Part shown: positions 22,405 to 32,644 of the stretch, piece by piece
Position numbering within the stretch: the first letter of the stretch is position 1
How the letters are laid out: each line of letters begins with the position of its first letter
Origin: Ascarosepion bandense
Lineage: Eukaryota > Mollusca > Cephalopoda > Sepiida > Sepiidae
Assembly (NCBI GenBank): GCA_037127315.1
Contig: JBBBDQ010000310.1
Coordinates: 5,440,001 to 5,504,000, forward strand
Direction: 5' to 3'
Length of the DNA stretch: 64,000 nt
Notes under the pieces: model-generated
Seen by the model: the letters and a program-made list of their open reading frames with translations, nothing else
Databases searched by the model: none
Told to the model about the DNA's origin: nothing
Made by a program: the position numbers and the translations under genes

Positions 22405-25255
22405 TATAAGATGCAATTCGATATCATAGTACTTTATAACATCAATGCATACGATCAAATTTCCAAATAAATTCTTACTAGTATTTTATCATATTACACT
22501 TATGCACCAAAAATTAGGGCATTATCAGCTAATGGTAATCGGAGAGACTGTAACTTGACATCATGGAAGCGTACACATTTATATCAATTTAGATCTAGAT
22601 CGGCGTGAACATAGGTTCGGCTGTTCATGCCAAGGGTACGTAATTTATAAGAGTTCGACCGAGGAATGATAGTGAATGTCATAAGATGAGATAGTCCATT
22701 TCTGAAAAAGAATGTGGGGATATTTGACATTTCTAGATTTATGGTGTCACGTGTATAACTGGGATACAGTGCAAATACTTATCATTAAACTCATGACCAG
22801 AGTTGGTCTAGCTAGAATTATCCGCGGTGACAGAATAATGTTCTGGTTTAAATGGTATCCATGTTCAATGCAGGAAGTACTAGACGCATATCAAACAGTT
22901 CTTCCATAGGATATGAGAACAGCAGACTAACTAAATTGTTCCGGTTGGTACGACAGCACTGATTTGCTTCGGTTCGCGTTGTCGCCAATTAAATACTTGA
23001 AGAATAGCAGCGTTGAAACCCTGACTCATCAGACTATGCCATCATAGTCTAATGTGTCAGGATTTCAATCTTTTAAAGCAGATGATAATAACAACAAGTT
23101 CCCATACAGGCTGGTGGTGAGTCCATAAACGTGTGGGGTATGTTAACGAGGTATAAGGTTTAGTCTACTTTTAAATAATCACTTTATACTGTTTGAGACT
23201 TATATTCAAAACTCTGTTCATAAAGCTCACACGTCTACTATTAACAGTTTGCGAATATTTGTCGTAGAAACAAATTCTGGCATTAGTAGAACAAATTCTA
23301 CAACATACGAATAAAGCTTAGTGAACAATAAACTCTATATTAATGGGCAAAATGACTAATTCTAAGTTGTTTCTTTTTCTTGAAGTTTTATTTTCTGTTT
23401 TATTTCGGGAACTAAAGCGTGTGCAAATAATTTTCTTGATTACACTATAAGCAAAAACGAATTTAGTGTGTTCGTGCTTTCAGAGTAGGCAATGGTAAAT
23501 TCCTGCTAACCAATCCGGATAAATTTAAAAATATTGCGAATGCGCTAACTGTGCGTTTCCTTTGTTATACAATGTGGGGATATGTGATGTGAAACTATTC
23601 TAGTGCAGCCTTACCTCCAGTCAAAGCAACCAAAGCTACAGAGGTCATAGGGCAGAGACCCGACATTAAGCATTCATCACCTATAGATAGACAGACACGA
23701 AATTAAGAGTATTTTTGACAATGATTCTCAATAAAAGAGAAGCGACAACTTTAAGAAAACAAAATACAACATCAATGAAAAGAAAAAAGTTCAACGGTTA
23801 AAAAGGCAATTTTAAAATTATATGGATTAGTGAAGCAGGCAGAAGTTAAAGAATGACTAGAATCAGACAAATACAGACATCAGTCAGTTAATTGCCCTAC
23901 ATTATACACGCTTAGGCGATCATGCCTCTTCAGATCAATAACTGACTAGGCAGAAGATGCGAGATATAGTGATCACAATGAAATAATTTCCTGTAAGGGG
24001 AAGAAAGCGTGAAACGTATTGCCTTTTAATATACACACAAAAATTACCATGCGTAAAAAAACTTCAAAAACACAAAAAGCTTAAAGATTATTTTTAAAAA
24101 TACGATGGCTCGATCATTTGTATTAAAACGTTTCAATTTTTGATTAGTAAGTATACTCTTTTAAAATTCTTTTAAAACTTTAAAATTATTATTATTAAAA
24201 AATGAGAACAATTCTTTTAAAATTTAATTAATAAATCGAAAATAAATGTTCAGTCTATAATGTATATTATTTATTAAAGCAATCAAAAGTTTATCTAATT
24301 CAATAATGTCATAATTTTTTTTTAACATTTTTTTAATAGTGGAAGAAGGTCTTCAAAAAAAAAAAGGCTGAATAGTTGAAGAAAAAGATAGATAAATTAC
24401 ATTCCCTCATGAGTTCTGCATTTATCTACTAAAACAAAATTTGTCGACAAAATTTAATTTCTTGAAATTTCATGGATTTAAGTGGAGGCGAGTAACAGTA
24501 AAATTTTTAAAAATAATAATTTAAAAAATAATTTAATTAATTTATAAATAAACCTTGAAATTTTTATTAAAATCGAACAATTATTTTTTTTTTAAGAGAA
24601 TTTCCAAATTAATGTGCTTTTCATCAGAGAAAAACTGAGTTATGTAACATTACATTTTTCATTGTAAACTCTCATAACGATTGGTTCCACGCCATTTGAA
24701 ATCAAAACAAGATTTCTTACCAAAATTTCGAAGTGTTAGAAAGAGTTAAACATTTTTTTTTAAATAATCAAAAATACTTTAATTTTTCCTCTTAATAATA
24801 TAAACATTTTCATGGACAAAGTTCATATTTATTAAATTTGGGGCTTCTTTTCTTCATACTATGCAGTTTTTTCAGTGATTTAGTGGAGGTACCTAATTTA
24901 TTTGATATAATTCTTTAAATGTTATAGAGGAAGATTTTTTAATCAAAGTCTTCCTTCATAAAATTATGAAAAATTTGAACCTGATGAGATTCAGTCACGA
25001 ATAACTGTCATATGTCTCTGTCTCTCCCCACTTTTTCTATCGTAAACTACATCCTATAGCAAGGCCTCTGATCGGAAGATTGAAGCTTTTGAGAAGCGTG
25101 AAACGACCTCTTAATTGATGCTATTCCAAGGTTCACCATGATCCGTGGTCGTAGAAACTGTTAAAGCAAATATTGAACCCACCAAACAAAAATCAAAATA
25201 CTAGAAATGTATAAAAATACATTTTTATAGTAAAAATATCAGCTACATATTTTTA
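22405..25255. other. Mostly non-coding stretch with one hairpin and a SINE fragment
   Basis: No coding frame above 65 codons. It contains the hairpin at 23,012-23,069. It also has a minus-strand family C SINE fragment at about 23,880-23,975 (CAGTCAGTTAATTGCC, GGCGATCATGCC, CTAGGCAGAAGAT). The rest is AT-rich. Confidence 0.5.
23012..23069. ncRNA. Candidate 58-nt stem-loop (27-bp stem, 4-nt loop)
   Basis: Left arm 23,012-23,038 and right arm 23,043-23,069 pair over 27 positions with three mismatches and one G-U pair. The loop is CCAT. Size and imperfect pairing resemble a pre-microRNA or a fossil MITE. No sequence relative was recognised. Confidence 0.35.
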
Positions 25256-25261
25256 TATAAA

Positions 25262-25648
25262 AAACTAGCAGTATAGCCTGGCGTTGCCCATGTGTAATGA
25301 AAGCTTTAAAACTAATCCATAGTCCTGGAGCTCAGACTCTTTGGACGTTGGCATGAAAGACTAAAAAGCAATAGTTGTTTCCAGTTAAAGCGAAACCGTA
25401 GACTGAAAGAAAAATGAATGGATGTAAGTCAAATTTTGATTTCCTGATATCGATATCAAATAAGTTTTTTCGTCGTAAACTGAATTTTGAAGGCTAAATA
25501 AGTCCTCTGGAATGGTACCATGGCTGAGACTAAGAACTACAATTATACCTACTTAGAGCCAAACCCGAAGCAAAAACTAAAATAAAAGGGCTGAAAAAAA
25601 TACAGACATATAGGCAGATAAACAGACACACGCACACAAACATCTTGC

Positions 25649-25702
<54 letters not shown>

Positions 25703-26022
25703 CAATTTTCTGCACTATTGTAAAAACTACAACCTTGAAACTTCTGAATATCATTTCTTATGTCTTTGTCTATGAGTGTATCAAATTTGATTAAAATCGG
25801 ACCACTCCTTCTATAACCCGATGTTTTTGATTATCGATTTTTGGTATTTTTTGGGATACCTCGACACAAAACCTAGCTAAGAACACTCGCAGACGCTTAT
25901 AGTACAACTGTGTAAATTTTCAAGAAAATCGGTTCAGCCGTTTCGGAGTCTATAGGTAACGGACACGCACACACAGGCATAGACACACACACAAAGTTCC
26001 ATTTATAAATGAAGTTTAGATA
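25262..26022 (+). repeat. Interspersed repeat beginning CTAGCAGTATAGCCTGGCG
   Basis: It starts with ACTAGCAGTATAGCCTGGCG and GTTGCCCATGTG. It ends with AATCGGTTCAGCCGTTTCGG, a purine-rich GACACGCACACACAGGC stretch and TTCCATTTATAAATGAAG. From general knowledge, both ends are typical of a repeat widespread in invertebrate genomes. A (TA)n tract (25,652-25,700) interrupts it. Non-coding. Confidence 0.55.
25652..25700. repeat. (TA)n microsatellite
   Basis: Uninterrupted TA run. Confidence 0.95.
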
Positions 26023-26266
26023 ACCAACAATACTTATTTATAGTAAATTATACCTATTTATAGTAAAATTACCAACAATACATATTTATAGCAGAATTAT
26101 AAGCAATAAATTTTATCGCAAAATGGATAAAAATAGATTTATCTGTAGTTGTAGCCATGTGAATGCGTTCAAAATATTTAGATTTGGGATTAAGTAATCC
26201 ATAGATGTATATATATATCGTTAAACAAAATCAACCAAACAAAATCAACCAAACAAGTCTATTTTC

Positions 26267-26277
26267 TCTCTCTCTCT

Positions 26278-26341
<64 letters not shown>
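26267..26341. repeat. (TC)n(CA)n microsatellite
   Basis: A short TC run then about 60 bp of CA. The 166-codon open frame spanning it is a repeat artefact plus family B sequence. Confidence 0.95.
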
Positions 26342-26369
26342 ATATAGTTTTAGTGCAAAGAATTTTTCA

Positions 26370-26594
26370 CTTAAACTGAGTAGGTTCATGCTGACATCGA
26401 AGTTTCGTGAGGACATCGTTCTGATGTCTTTACTCATTGGGGCTGATTATTTTCCTGTACTAAAGCTATCAAAGCTCTATCTCCGCCTCGATATCGAGCA
26501 CTTTGCGATAAAAAACCTGCTTTTCAAAGTGCCTTTTATCAGTAACACTACTGGAAAAGCAGCAACCTTGGCGCCAGAACCTAACACAGCTCAA

Positions 26595-26598
<4 letters not shown>
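26370..26598 (-). repeat. Repeat family B, copy 1 (hammerhead-bearing)
   Basis: Similar in order to 53,665-53,860 and, for the interior only, to 32,210-32,350. Shared plus-strand words include GACATCGAAGTTTCGTGAGG, ATCTCCGCCTCGATATCGAGC, CTTTTATCAGTAACACTACT and CCTTGGCGCCAGAACC. The minus strand carries a hammerhead-like fold at 26,388-26,445. Confidence 0.7.
26388..26445 (-). ncRNA. Type I hammerhead ribozyme-like motif, family B, degraded core
   Basis: Reading the minus strand: core CCAATGA (26,440-26,434; CUGANGA expected, two changes). Stem II follows with GACATC paired to GATGTC. Then come CGAAAC (GAAA intact), a short stem III around TTCGA and a GTC cleavage triplet. The 53.7-kb copy keeps the core that is lost here. 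Confidence 0.5.
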
Positions 26599-26624
<26 letters not shown>

Positions 26625-26630
<6 letters not shown>

Positions 26631-26805
26631 TATTCAGAAATTATAGCACGAATATGTTATAATATCACTACAAAAGTAGCTATTTTGTTTCGACACTTCT
26701 TATAAAACCTCATCACTTGATAAGACACAAGAAGTGTCGAAACAAAATAGCTACTTTTGTAGTGATATTATAACATATTCATATTATAATTTCTGAATAA
26801 ATATT
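26625..26805. repeat. 77-bp inverted repeat (long hairpin) carrying a hammerhead-like fold
   Basis: Left arm 26,625-26,701 and right arm 26,729-26,805 are reverse complements with about three mismatches and a 27-nt loop. A (TA)n tract abuts the left arm. Across the loop and right arm a hammerhead-like layout can be drawn. Strand a is ATCAC (26,712-26,716), the core is TTGATAA, and stem II is GACAC/GTGTC. GAAA follows, then stem III ACAAAA/TTTTGT, and GTGAT (26,762-26,766) pairs with strand a. Confidence 0.7.
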
Positions 26806-26895
26806 ATTAGCTCTACTTTGTATTGAGCACATTTTTAAGAATAGTGTTTTTTGGGATACGGAATATTATTCTATCCATACGTACCCTATACTTGG

Positions 26896-26900
<5 letters not shown>

Positions 26901-26966
<66 letters not shown>

Positions 26967-26994
26967 ATATATATATATGTATATATATATATAT
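26901..26994. repeat. (TA)n/(TG)n microsatellite
   Basis: Long TA tract with a TG interruption near 26,955 and a second TA tract. Confidence 0.95.
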
Positions 26995-27261
26995 AGATGT
27001 TATCCTCGTTTTAAGTACGACTCAGAGTTTCATTCATTATGCAATCATTACGTGCATTGTATGAACTGACCGATTTTTGATTTAATTAATATTTAGCAAT
27101 GCTAATGATTTCTTGATTTAAGGTCGTTATATATTATAAATCGGGTGTGCTAACATTTTTATTAATTAAATATATAATTTAGTTAGGTTTATACCGAATC
27201 CCAAATATGAAATAGAAATTAAAAACGTAAGAGAACAAATATTTTGGGTTCAGATTATCCT

Positions 27262-29032
27262 ACGATGAAAAGCAGACATGCATAAAGAAATAAAAGAACC
27301 GACAGGACAAAAAAACCTGCTCTTCAAAAGTATGTATAAAATCCAAGGATGGAACAATCATATTGGAGAAAGAGGAAATACTTCAACGATGGGAAGAATA
27401 TATAAAAGATCTTTTCCACGACAAGAGCGAACAACCAATGATACGCAAAGATGAGGTCGGACCGGAAATATTAAAGTCTGAAATGGAATCTGCACCAGCC
27501 AAACTTGAATAAAAACAAAGCAACTGGACCAGATGACATAGTCATAGAGCTGCTGATAGCTCTGGAAGAATTTGGTATAGAGAAAATTACAGGAATAATA
27601 AATGAAATTTATAATAGTGGTGTAATACCAGATGACCTAAGCAAGTCGATCTTCATAGAAGCAAGGAGCAAACGAGTGCGAACTCCACAAAACCATTCAG
27701 TTTAATGAGCCATACAACAAAACTGATCGTCCGAATCCTGATGAATAGAGCGAGAAGTATTATCAGGCCAGAGATAGGATAAGAACAGTGCTGTTTCGTC
27801 AAAGACACTGGAACAAGGAATGCCATATTTATGATTAGGATGCTCTCTGAAAGGGCAATACAAATATAAAAGGACTTATACCTGTGCTTTATTGATTATG
27901 CGAAGGCGTTTGACAAAATACGCCACAATGAACTGATGGAGATGCTCGGCAGCTGGACATATTTGGGAAAGACTTAAGAGTAATCAAGAATCTTTACTAG
28001 CAGCTAACCGCTTGTATACTGACAGGTAATGACTTCAGTAGATATACAAAGATAGAAAGGGGCGTAAGACTAGGATGTGACTTTTCACCAGATCTGTTCA
28101 ACTTGTACAGCTAGAATATTTTGAGGACCCTAGAAGTTATGCCTGGATTCGTAATCGGAGGCCACAATTTAAACAACCTAAGGTACGCAGATGATAAAGT
28201 GCTGATAGTAGACACAGAAAGGAAACTACAAGAACTCCTACCGAAGGTAACAAAAGAGAGTGATAAGAAAGGAGTACAAATATACGGCAAACCCCCCCCC
28301 AAAAAACCCGAATGCATGGTCATCAGTAAAAGGGCAGCCCAATATGCCGAATACAGGTCGGGGATACTAGAATCAAGCAGGTACAAAAATTAAAATACCT
28401 GGGAAGTGTTCTAACAGAAGACGGAAAGTGCGACACAGAGATCCGAAGGCGAATTGGCATGGTGAAGGAAGCATTCCAGAAGTCGAATAAAGTATTAAGA
28501 AACAGGACAATTTCGCTAGAAACAAAGAGGAGAGTACTTGATTGCTATGTGTTATCAGTTCTTCAATATGGCAGTGAATGCTGGACAATATCATCAAAGA
28601 CGAACGAAAGACTCGAAGCAACTGAAATGTTTTACAGAAGGATGCTGCGAATATCATGGATCGAGCATGTGAGCAATGATGAGGTCTTACAAATGATGGA
28701 AACAAAAAGGAAATTAATACTGAGCATCAGGAAGTGACAGTTGAAGTTCCTGGGACATGCAATGAGGAAGGAAGATTTGGAGAACCTGATACTAACAGGC
28801 TAAATACAGGGTAAAAGAGACAGGGGGGAAGCAACGGATAACATATTTGGAGGACCTAACCAGGTGGGTGATGGAACGAGGATTGCATGGTGTAACAGGA
28901 GAAGGCGTACTAAGAGCTACCAGGGATAGGACGACGTGAAAAGCCATGTTCGCCTACGTTCTGAAGTGACAGGACACATAGAAGAAGAAGAAGAAGAAGA
29001 AGAAGAAGAAGAAGAAGAAGAAGAAGAAGAAC
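27262..29032 (+). pseudogene. GAA-tailed LINE, copy 2 (degraded RT)
   Basis: Begins with AAGCAGACATGCATAAAG, the same word as copy 3 at 40,434. Fragments in three frames follow the RT order. An NKNKATGPDDI stretch (27.5 kb) corresponds to the conserved start of the RT domain. DYAKAFDKIRHNE is at about 27.9 kb. The catalytic YADD is at 28,184-28,195. KRRVLDCYVLSVLQYGSECW follows near 28.53 kb, then FLGHAMRKED. Stops and frameshifts break it at least five times. An eight-base C run near 28,293 is one likely frameshift site. It ends in AGGACACATAGAAGAAG and a (GAA)n tract of about 50 bp, which forms the tail. It lacks the endonuclease region present at the start of copy 3. Confidence 0.85.
28978..29032. 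repeat. (GAA)n tail of LINE copy 2
   Basis: About 17 GAA units directly follow the LINE 3' end. The other two copies have short versions of the same tail. Confidence 0.95.
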
Positions 29033-29296
29033 ACGTCACTGGGTTTGTTTATGTTCATGACGAAGCGTTCGAATAAATATTTCTTTTTTTTTTAAATTAA
29101 AAATTAAGAAATTAATAAGGATTAAGAAAATAATTAAGAAGATAATAGAAAATAAAAGAAATAACAAATAGTTAAAAATAATTAAAAAATTAAAAAATAG
29201 AATACAATAAAATGAAATAAAGTAAATACGCACACACACACACACTAATACAGAAACCAACAACACATTCATGTGTGCAAAAACACACACATACGC

Positions 29297-29344
<48 letters not shown>
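29297..29344. repeat. (TCTA)n microsatellite
   Basis: Twelve TCTA units without interruption. Confidence 0.97.
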
Positions 29345-29674
29345 AGAAAAAGTGTAAATCACCAAGGAATAAAGTAAAACGGAAAGTAGAAAAGAGTAGG
29401 AAAACGTTAAGGAATAAAATGGAAAATAAAAATAAGAAAAAAAGAAAAGTAGGGGCCATATGGATTAGTTAGGGTCTGAGTACTTAAATAAAATGTTTTC
29501 TATGTCTGCATGTGGTTATTAATTCACTTCTTTTGTTTAGTAAATAAGGGTTATTTAGGTGTGTTAAGATTATAAGTTTTTCTAAAAGGCATGTTACATC
29601 AGTTTTCTACTCCAGTGTAAGATTTGGTTTTCGCGGTGATTTCCCAGGTAATACTAGTATTTACCAAGTTTATA

Positions 29675-29948
29675 TATACGCTCTCACACCCTGATTGAGC
29701 ACTCTGGAAGAATGGGAGACTTTAAAAAACAGTAGCTACTCTGGCATGTACGCATCGCTCATTCAATAATTAGGGGACTCTGGCTATTGGGTGTGTATAA
29801 TGATAATATACGCGCTAAAACGTCTGCCCATAGCCCAGAGGTAGAATCGCCGACTGACGCCAATTGGGTCGGGTTTCAATCCTGGGTTAAAAGCAATCGG
29901 AGTCTAACCGTACTGATGATAATTAATGCAGCGAAACAGATCTGTCTG

Positions 29949-29950
<2 letters not shown>
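29675..29950 (+). repeat. Family A element, copy 1 (tRNA-like boxes + hammerhead)
   Basis: Shares about 270 bp with 37,165-37,458 (+) and part of 32,373-32,545 (-). After a leader containing AACAGTAGCTACTCTGGC, an A-box-like TAGCCCAGAGGTAGA lies at 29,831. A B-box-like GGGTTTCAATCCTGG lies at 29,871. The hammerhead region begins at 29,911. A 60-bp (TA)n tract follows at once. The tRNA-like boxes suggest RNA polymerase III transcription. Confidence 0.75.
29911..29950 (+). ncRNA. Hammerhead ribozyme motif, family A copy 1 (stem II decayed)
   Basis: Core CTGATGA at 29,913-29,919 and GAAAC at 29,933-29,937 are intact. Stem III palindrome ACAGATCTGT and the following GTC are also intact. The stem II segment reads TAATTAATGCAGC and cannot form the GCTGT/ACAGC helix of the 37-kb copy. 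Probably inactive. Confidence 0.7.

Positions 29951-30009
<59 letters not shown>
29951..30009. repeat. (TA)n microsatellite after family A copy 1
   Basis: Uninterrupted TA run between the family A element and a Penelope-like 3' region. Confidence 0.97.
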
Positions 30010-30012
<3 letters not shown>

Positions 30013-30115
30013 AAATCGCCTGAAGACACTGACAGGTAGAAACCGGGGTTGCGAAATAACTTGTTTTCAAATAAAAAGTATTCAAGCGTTTTACAATATA
30101 ATTGTATTGAACACT
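30010..30115 (+). repeat. Family G 3' segment with hammerhead-like motif, copy 1
   Basis: TCGCCTGAAGACACTGACAGG, TAGAAACCGGGGTTGCGAAA and TAACTTGTTTTCAAAT match 46,462-46,530 word for word. CTGAAGA fits the CUGANGA core. CGC (before) and GCG (after) can form stem I, and GAAACC...GGTT can form stem III. Stem II is partly decayed. Confidence 0.55.
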
Positions 30116-30261
30116 TTTAATACAACTAAGTACTGGTTTAATTTAATTATGAACAAAAACTAATTAATTAACTAATTATAGGTACTACAAATGAATTTTT
30201 AAAGCAGATGGAATAATCAAAAATTTACATTTAAGCTGGAAAATTGTACTAAATTTCTAGT

Positions 30262-30575
30262 TCCGTGTTGAAATGAAAACAAAAAAAAAATGGAAAAGAC
30301 CCCGATATAACATGGAGTATAGTTAAAATACCAAACCTCACAATAGTGGTCAAGTTAGCCATAATATTGTTTCCAGAACAAAAAAAAAAAGAAAAAATAC
30401 TAAACGAAAAATCAGAAGTCATGTAATTGTACCTATAAATACATCTTAGAATAATACAAACCTGGATGAAAGTGTTTTAAGATCCTTAAGAACTTCTCCC
30501 TAATTTTGAAAATTTTCGGTTGTTTTAAAAACTCCAACTTAGGTTGCAGAAATAACTCATTTCCAAATGAAAAAA
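30262..30575 (+). pseudogene. Penelope-like element 3' coding relic (GIY-YIG C-terminus)
   Basis: In scattered frames it reads a DITWSIVKI-like stretch, an EKILNEKSE-like stretch and an RIIQTW-like stretch. This follows the order seen at 46.14-46.36 kb and in the part of Penelope-like polyproteins just after the GIY-YIG endonuclease. Multiple stops. It ends with GGTTGCAGAAATAACTCATTTCC, a decayed version of the family G hammerhead 3' end. The assignment rests on weak similarity. Confidence 0.4.
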
Positions 30576-30813
30576 AATTGTTGTATACCATAGGTAGGTA
30601 TATAAAAGTATATTTTTTTTCATACAGTAATGATATGTTGTTATCCTTTTAAATACGTGTACACAATTGGAGTAAAAGGGAGAGTACAGTGATTATGCTA
30701 TCAGTTCACTCGCAGTGTATCTACTCCATGCAGCGAGTCTTGTATTTGTTGATTTACTATTATTCCTAACCTCTGTTTTGGTGATTATTTACGCAGTAAC
30801 TTTTTCGGGTTAC

Positions 30814-30815
<2 letters not shown>

Positions 30816-30866
<51 letters not shown>
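30816..30866. repeat. (CA)n microsatellite
   Basis: Uninterrupted CA run followed by TATAT. Confidence 0.97.
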
Positions 30867-30870
<4 letters not shown>

Positions 30871-30879
30871 CTGTTAATA

Positions 30880-31945
30880 TATGTTTATATATTTAAATAG
30901 GCATATATATTTGCATGCGTAGTTCTAGGGCTTGACTTGATATCAAAACATTATTAAATTCATGATGATTGCGTATTGTATCAAAAATTAAAATCCTCGA
31001 GACTTAAAGAGTAACATATACACTTAAAGAAAAAGATAATTTTGCATAAAATTTTGCAAGCGTAAAACATTCATGAATATATTTTATAATTACTAAAACA
31101 TAAAAACACTAAATGAACATTTATTCACGCGCAATAATACACAGGAATAAAAAACTTATGTCTTAGCGTTAATTTTATTTTCGTTTCAATAAAGTATATC
31201 TTTTCAGAATCAATATTCCAAGACAATTTACTCTTATTTTTTCCAAAAATATTCTTGAGATTGTAATAAATATGAATATATAACTATGTCTACAATCGGC
31301 GAAAAATAGTACCTTTTCAACAAAAGATAATTTCATGGTAGCTGTTCTTGTGACCATAGCAACTAAGAAAGCCCTAGGGAAAAAAGTCTGTTAGCATAAC
31401 ACTGATTGAGTCTATTGTTGTGTGATGAATTCAAGTTTTAGCCTTTAAAGGCCAAATGCATTTTTAAACAGTTCTTCGAAATTCCAAATGAACCTTTTGA
31501 GCCATGCTGTCTTCACAAAGTGTAAACACTTTGGATCTATCGGGACATGCTAAGAAAGAAAAAGTACGAATGACAAATGAGGAAAAATTGCGTAAGAAGA
31601 CTACACCGCGCTGAACTGCCTAGAAAATCAGTAGTTGAGATACTGTCTTTTGTCTGATCGAACACTCTTCACCGGATTTATTATTGTGTTTTTGTTGTGT
31701 TGCTTGCTTTATGAGATTTAATTGAACAATCCGTGGATAAATGGCAGGCTAGTCAGTACGTTAATGTAGTAGTTGCATAACCAATGAATATTTTGTTTCA
31801 ATTATTACTACTAAAGTGACATACTCCAAATGAACAAGTGTTATTAGATATGTGCCTGGATATTTGTTGACGATCATATATTATAAATATAGAGAGTTTA
31901 GATATATGAATCAATACTGCATAAAATGAAACCAAGTGAATTTAG
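30880..31945. other. Non-coding AT-rich stretch
   Basis: No coding frame or repeat recognised. Confidence 0.5.
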
Positions 31946-31947
31946 AG

Positions 31948-32195
31948 GATGTCCTTGTGGTGCAGTGGATATTGGCTCGGAATGAGAAATCGGAGAGCAG
32001 AGTTTGAATTCCAGTTGAATTAATTGCATTCACTTACACGCAAATACCCTTGGGAAAGGTATTAATCTATCTCTTCTCTCAAAATATGTATTAAATAACA
32101 AGACAGATTGGGTTCTGTAGCCTTGGCTGGCAACTAGTCTACCACAGAAAGTAATGGCAACCTACTGTGGGATAATCTTCTAAAGCAAGAAACCC
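31948..32195 (+). repeat. tRNA-derived SINE, family C
   Basis: Head CTTGTGGTGCAGTGGATAT (A-box-like) and CAGAGTTTGAATTCCAG (B-box-like). The body follows: ATTGCATTCACTTACACGC, AAATACCCTTGGGAAAGG, AGATTGGGTTCTGTAGCC, ACTAGTCTACCACAGAAAG, GGGATAATCTTCT. The CAGTCAGTC 3' part is missing. Resembles the octopus tRNA-related SINEs in the literature; not verified. Confidence 0.8.
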
Positions 32196-32204
32196 GGCGC
32201 GGAT

Positions 32205-32352
32205 GAGTCATAAATTCTTTGCACTAAAAGTATCAACGCTCTATCTCCACCCGATATCAAACACTTTACGATAAAGAGACCTGCCTTTGTCAAAATAACT
32301 TTTATCAGTAAAACTATTAAAAAAACAACAACAATTTTTGCATTGAACATTA
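32205..32352 (-). repeat. Repeat family B interior fragment
   Basis: CTCTATCTCCACCCGATATC, AACACTTTACGATAAAG and CTTTTATCAGTAAAACTATT match the interior of the 26.4-kb copy. The hammerhead end of the family is absent here. Confidence 0.6.
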
Positions 32353-32372
32353 TCATAACTCAACACTACATC

Positions 32373-32427
32373 TAGTCATCCGCATACAGGCCTGTTTCGC
32401 TGTGTCACAGCTCATCAGTACGACTAG
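32373..32427 (-). ncRNA. Type I hammerhead ribozyme, family A copy 2 (all core positions present)
   Basis: On the minus strand: core CTGATGA (32,418-32,412). Stem II is GCTGT-GTC-ACAGC (32,411-32,399). GAAA follows, then a perfect self-complementary stem III ACAGGCCTGT (32,395-32,386) and A at 32,385 as the cleavage nucleotide (GUA). Stem I has GTA/TGC next to the core. After a short bulge it has a perfect CTAGTC/GACTAG helix (32,422-32,427 with 32,373-32,378). Bulged stem I opposite a stem II loop is the layout needed for the tertiary contact in active natural hammerheads. Confidence 0.82.
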
Positions 32428-32545
32428 ACGTTCGATTGCATTCAGCTGGGATTCAAACTTGACCGATTTAACATCAGTCTGGTGTTCTACCCCTAAGCTA
32501 TCGGTGCACGGAGGACAGACAGATTTTAGCATGTTATACACATAA
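32373..32545 (-). repeat. Family A element, copy 2 (tRNA-like boxes + intact hammerhead)
   Basis: On the minus strand it begins with GTTTACATTATGTGTATAAC and CATGCTAAAATCTGTC, as in the 37-kb copy. Then come ATAGCTTAGGGGTAGAA (A-box-like), CAAGTTTGAATCCCAGC (B-box-like) and the hammerhead at 32,427-32,373. It lies about 100 bp downstream of, and in the same orientation as, the Penelope-like relic at 33,566-32,649. Confidence 0.75.
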
Positions 32546-32644
32546 TGTAAACAAATGCCAGTAGTCAAGTCAATGAAGCATGTTTGAATGAGGATATGCA
32601 ATTTCTTGATGTTAAAATGTAATTCATCAAAGAAAACGCCATAA

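Noticed and set aside
26205..26705. 166-codon plus-strand open frame
   Set aside because: Spans (TC)n(CA)n and family B repeat sequence; the His-Thr runs are microsatellite translation.
32180..32212. AAGAAACCCGGCGCGGATGA as a hammerhead 3' half
   Set aside because: GAAAC and GCGGATGA recall family A, but no CUGANGA core precedes it.
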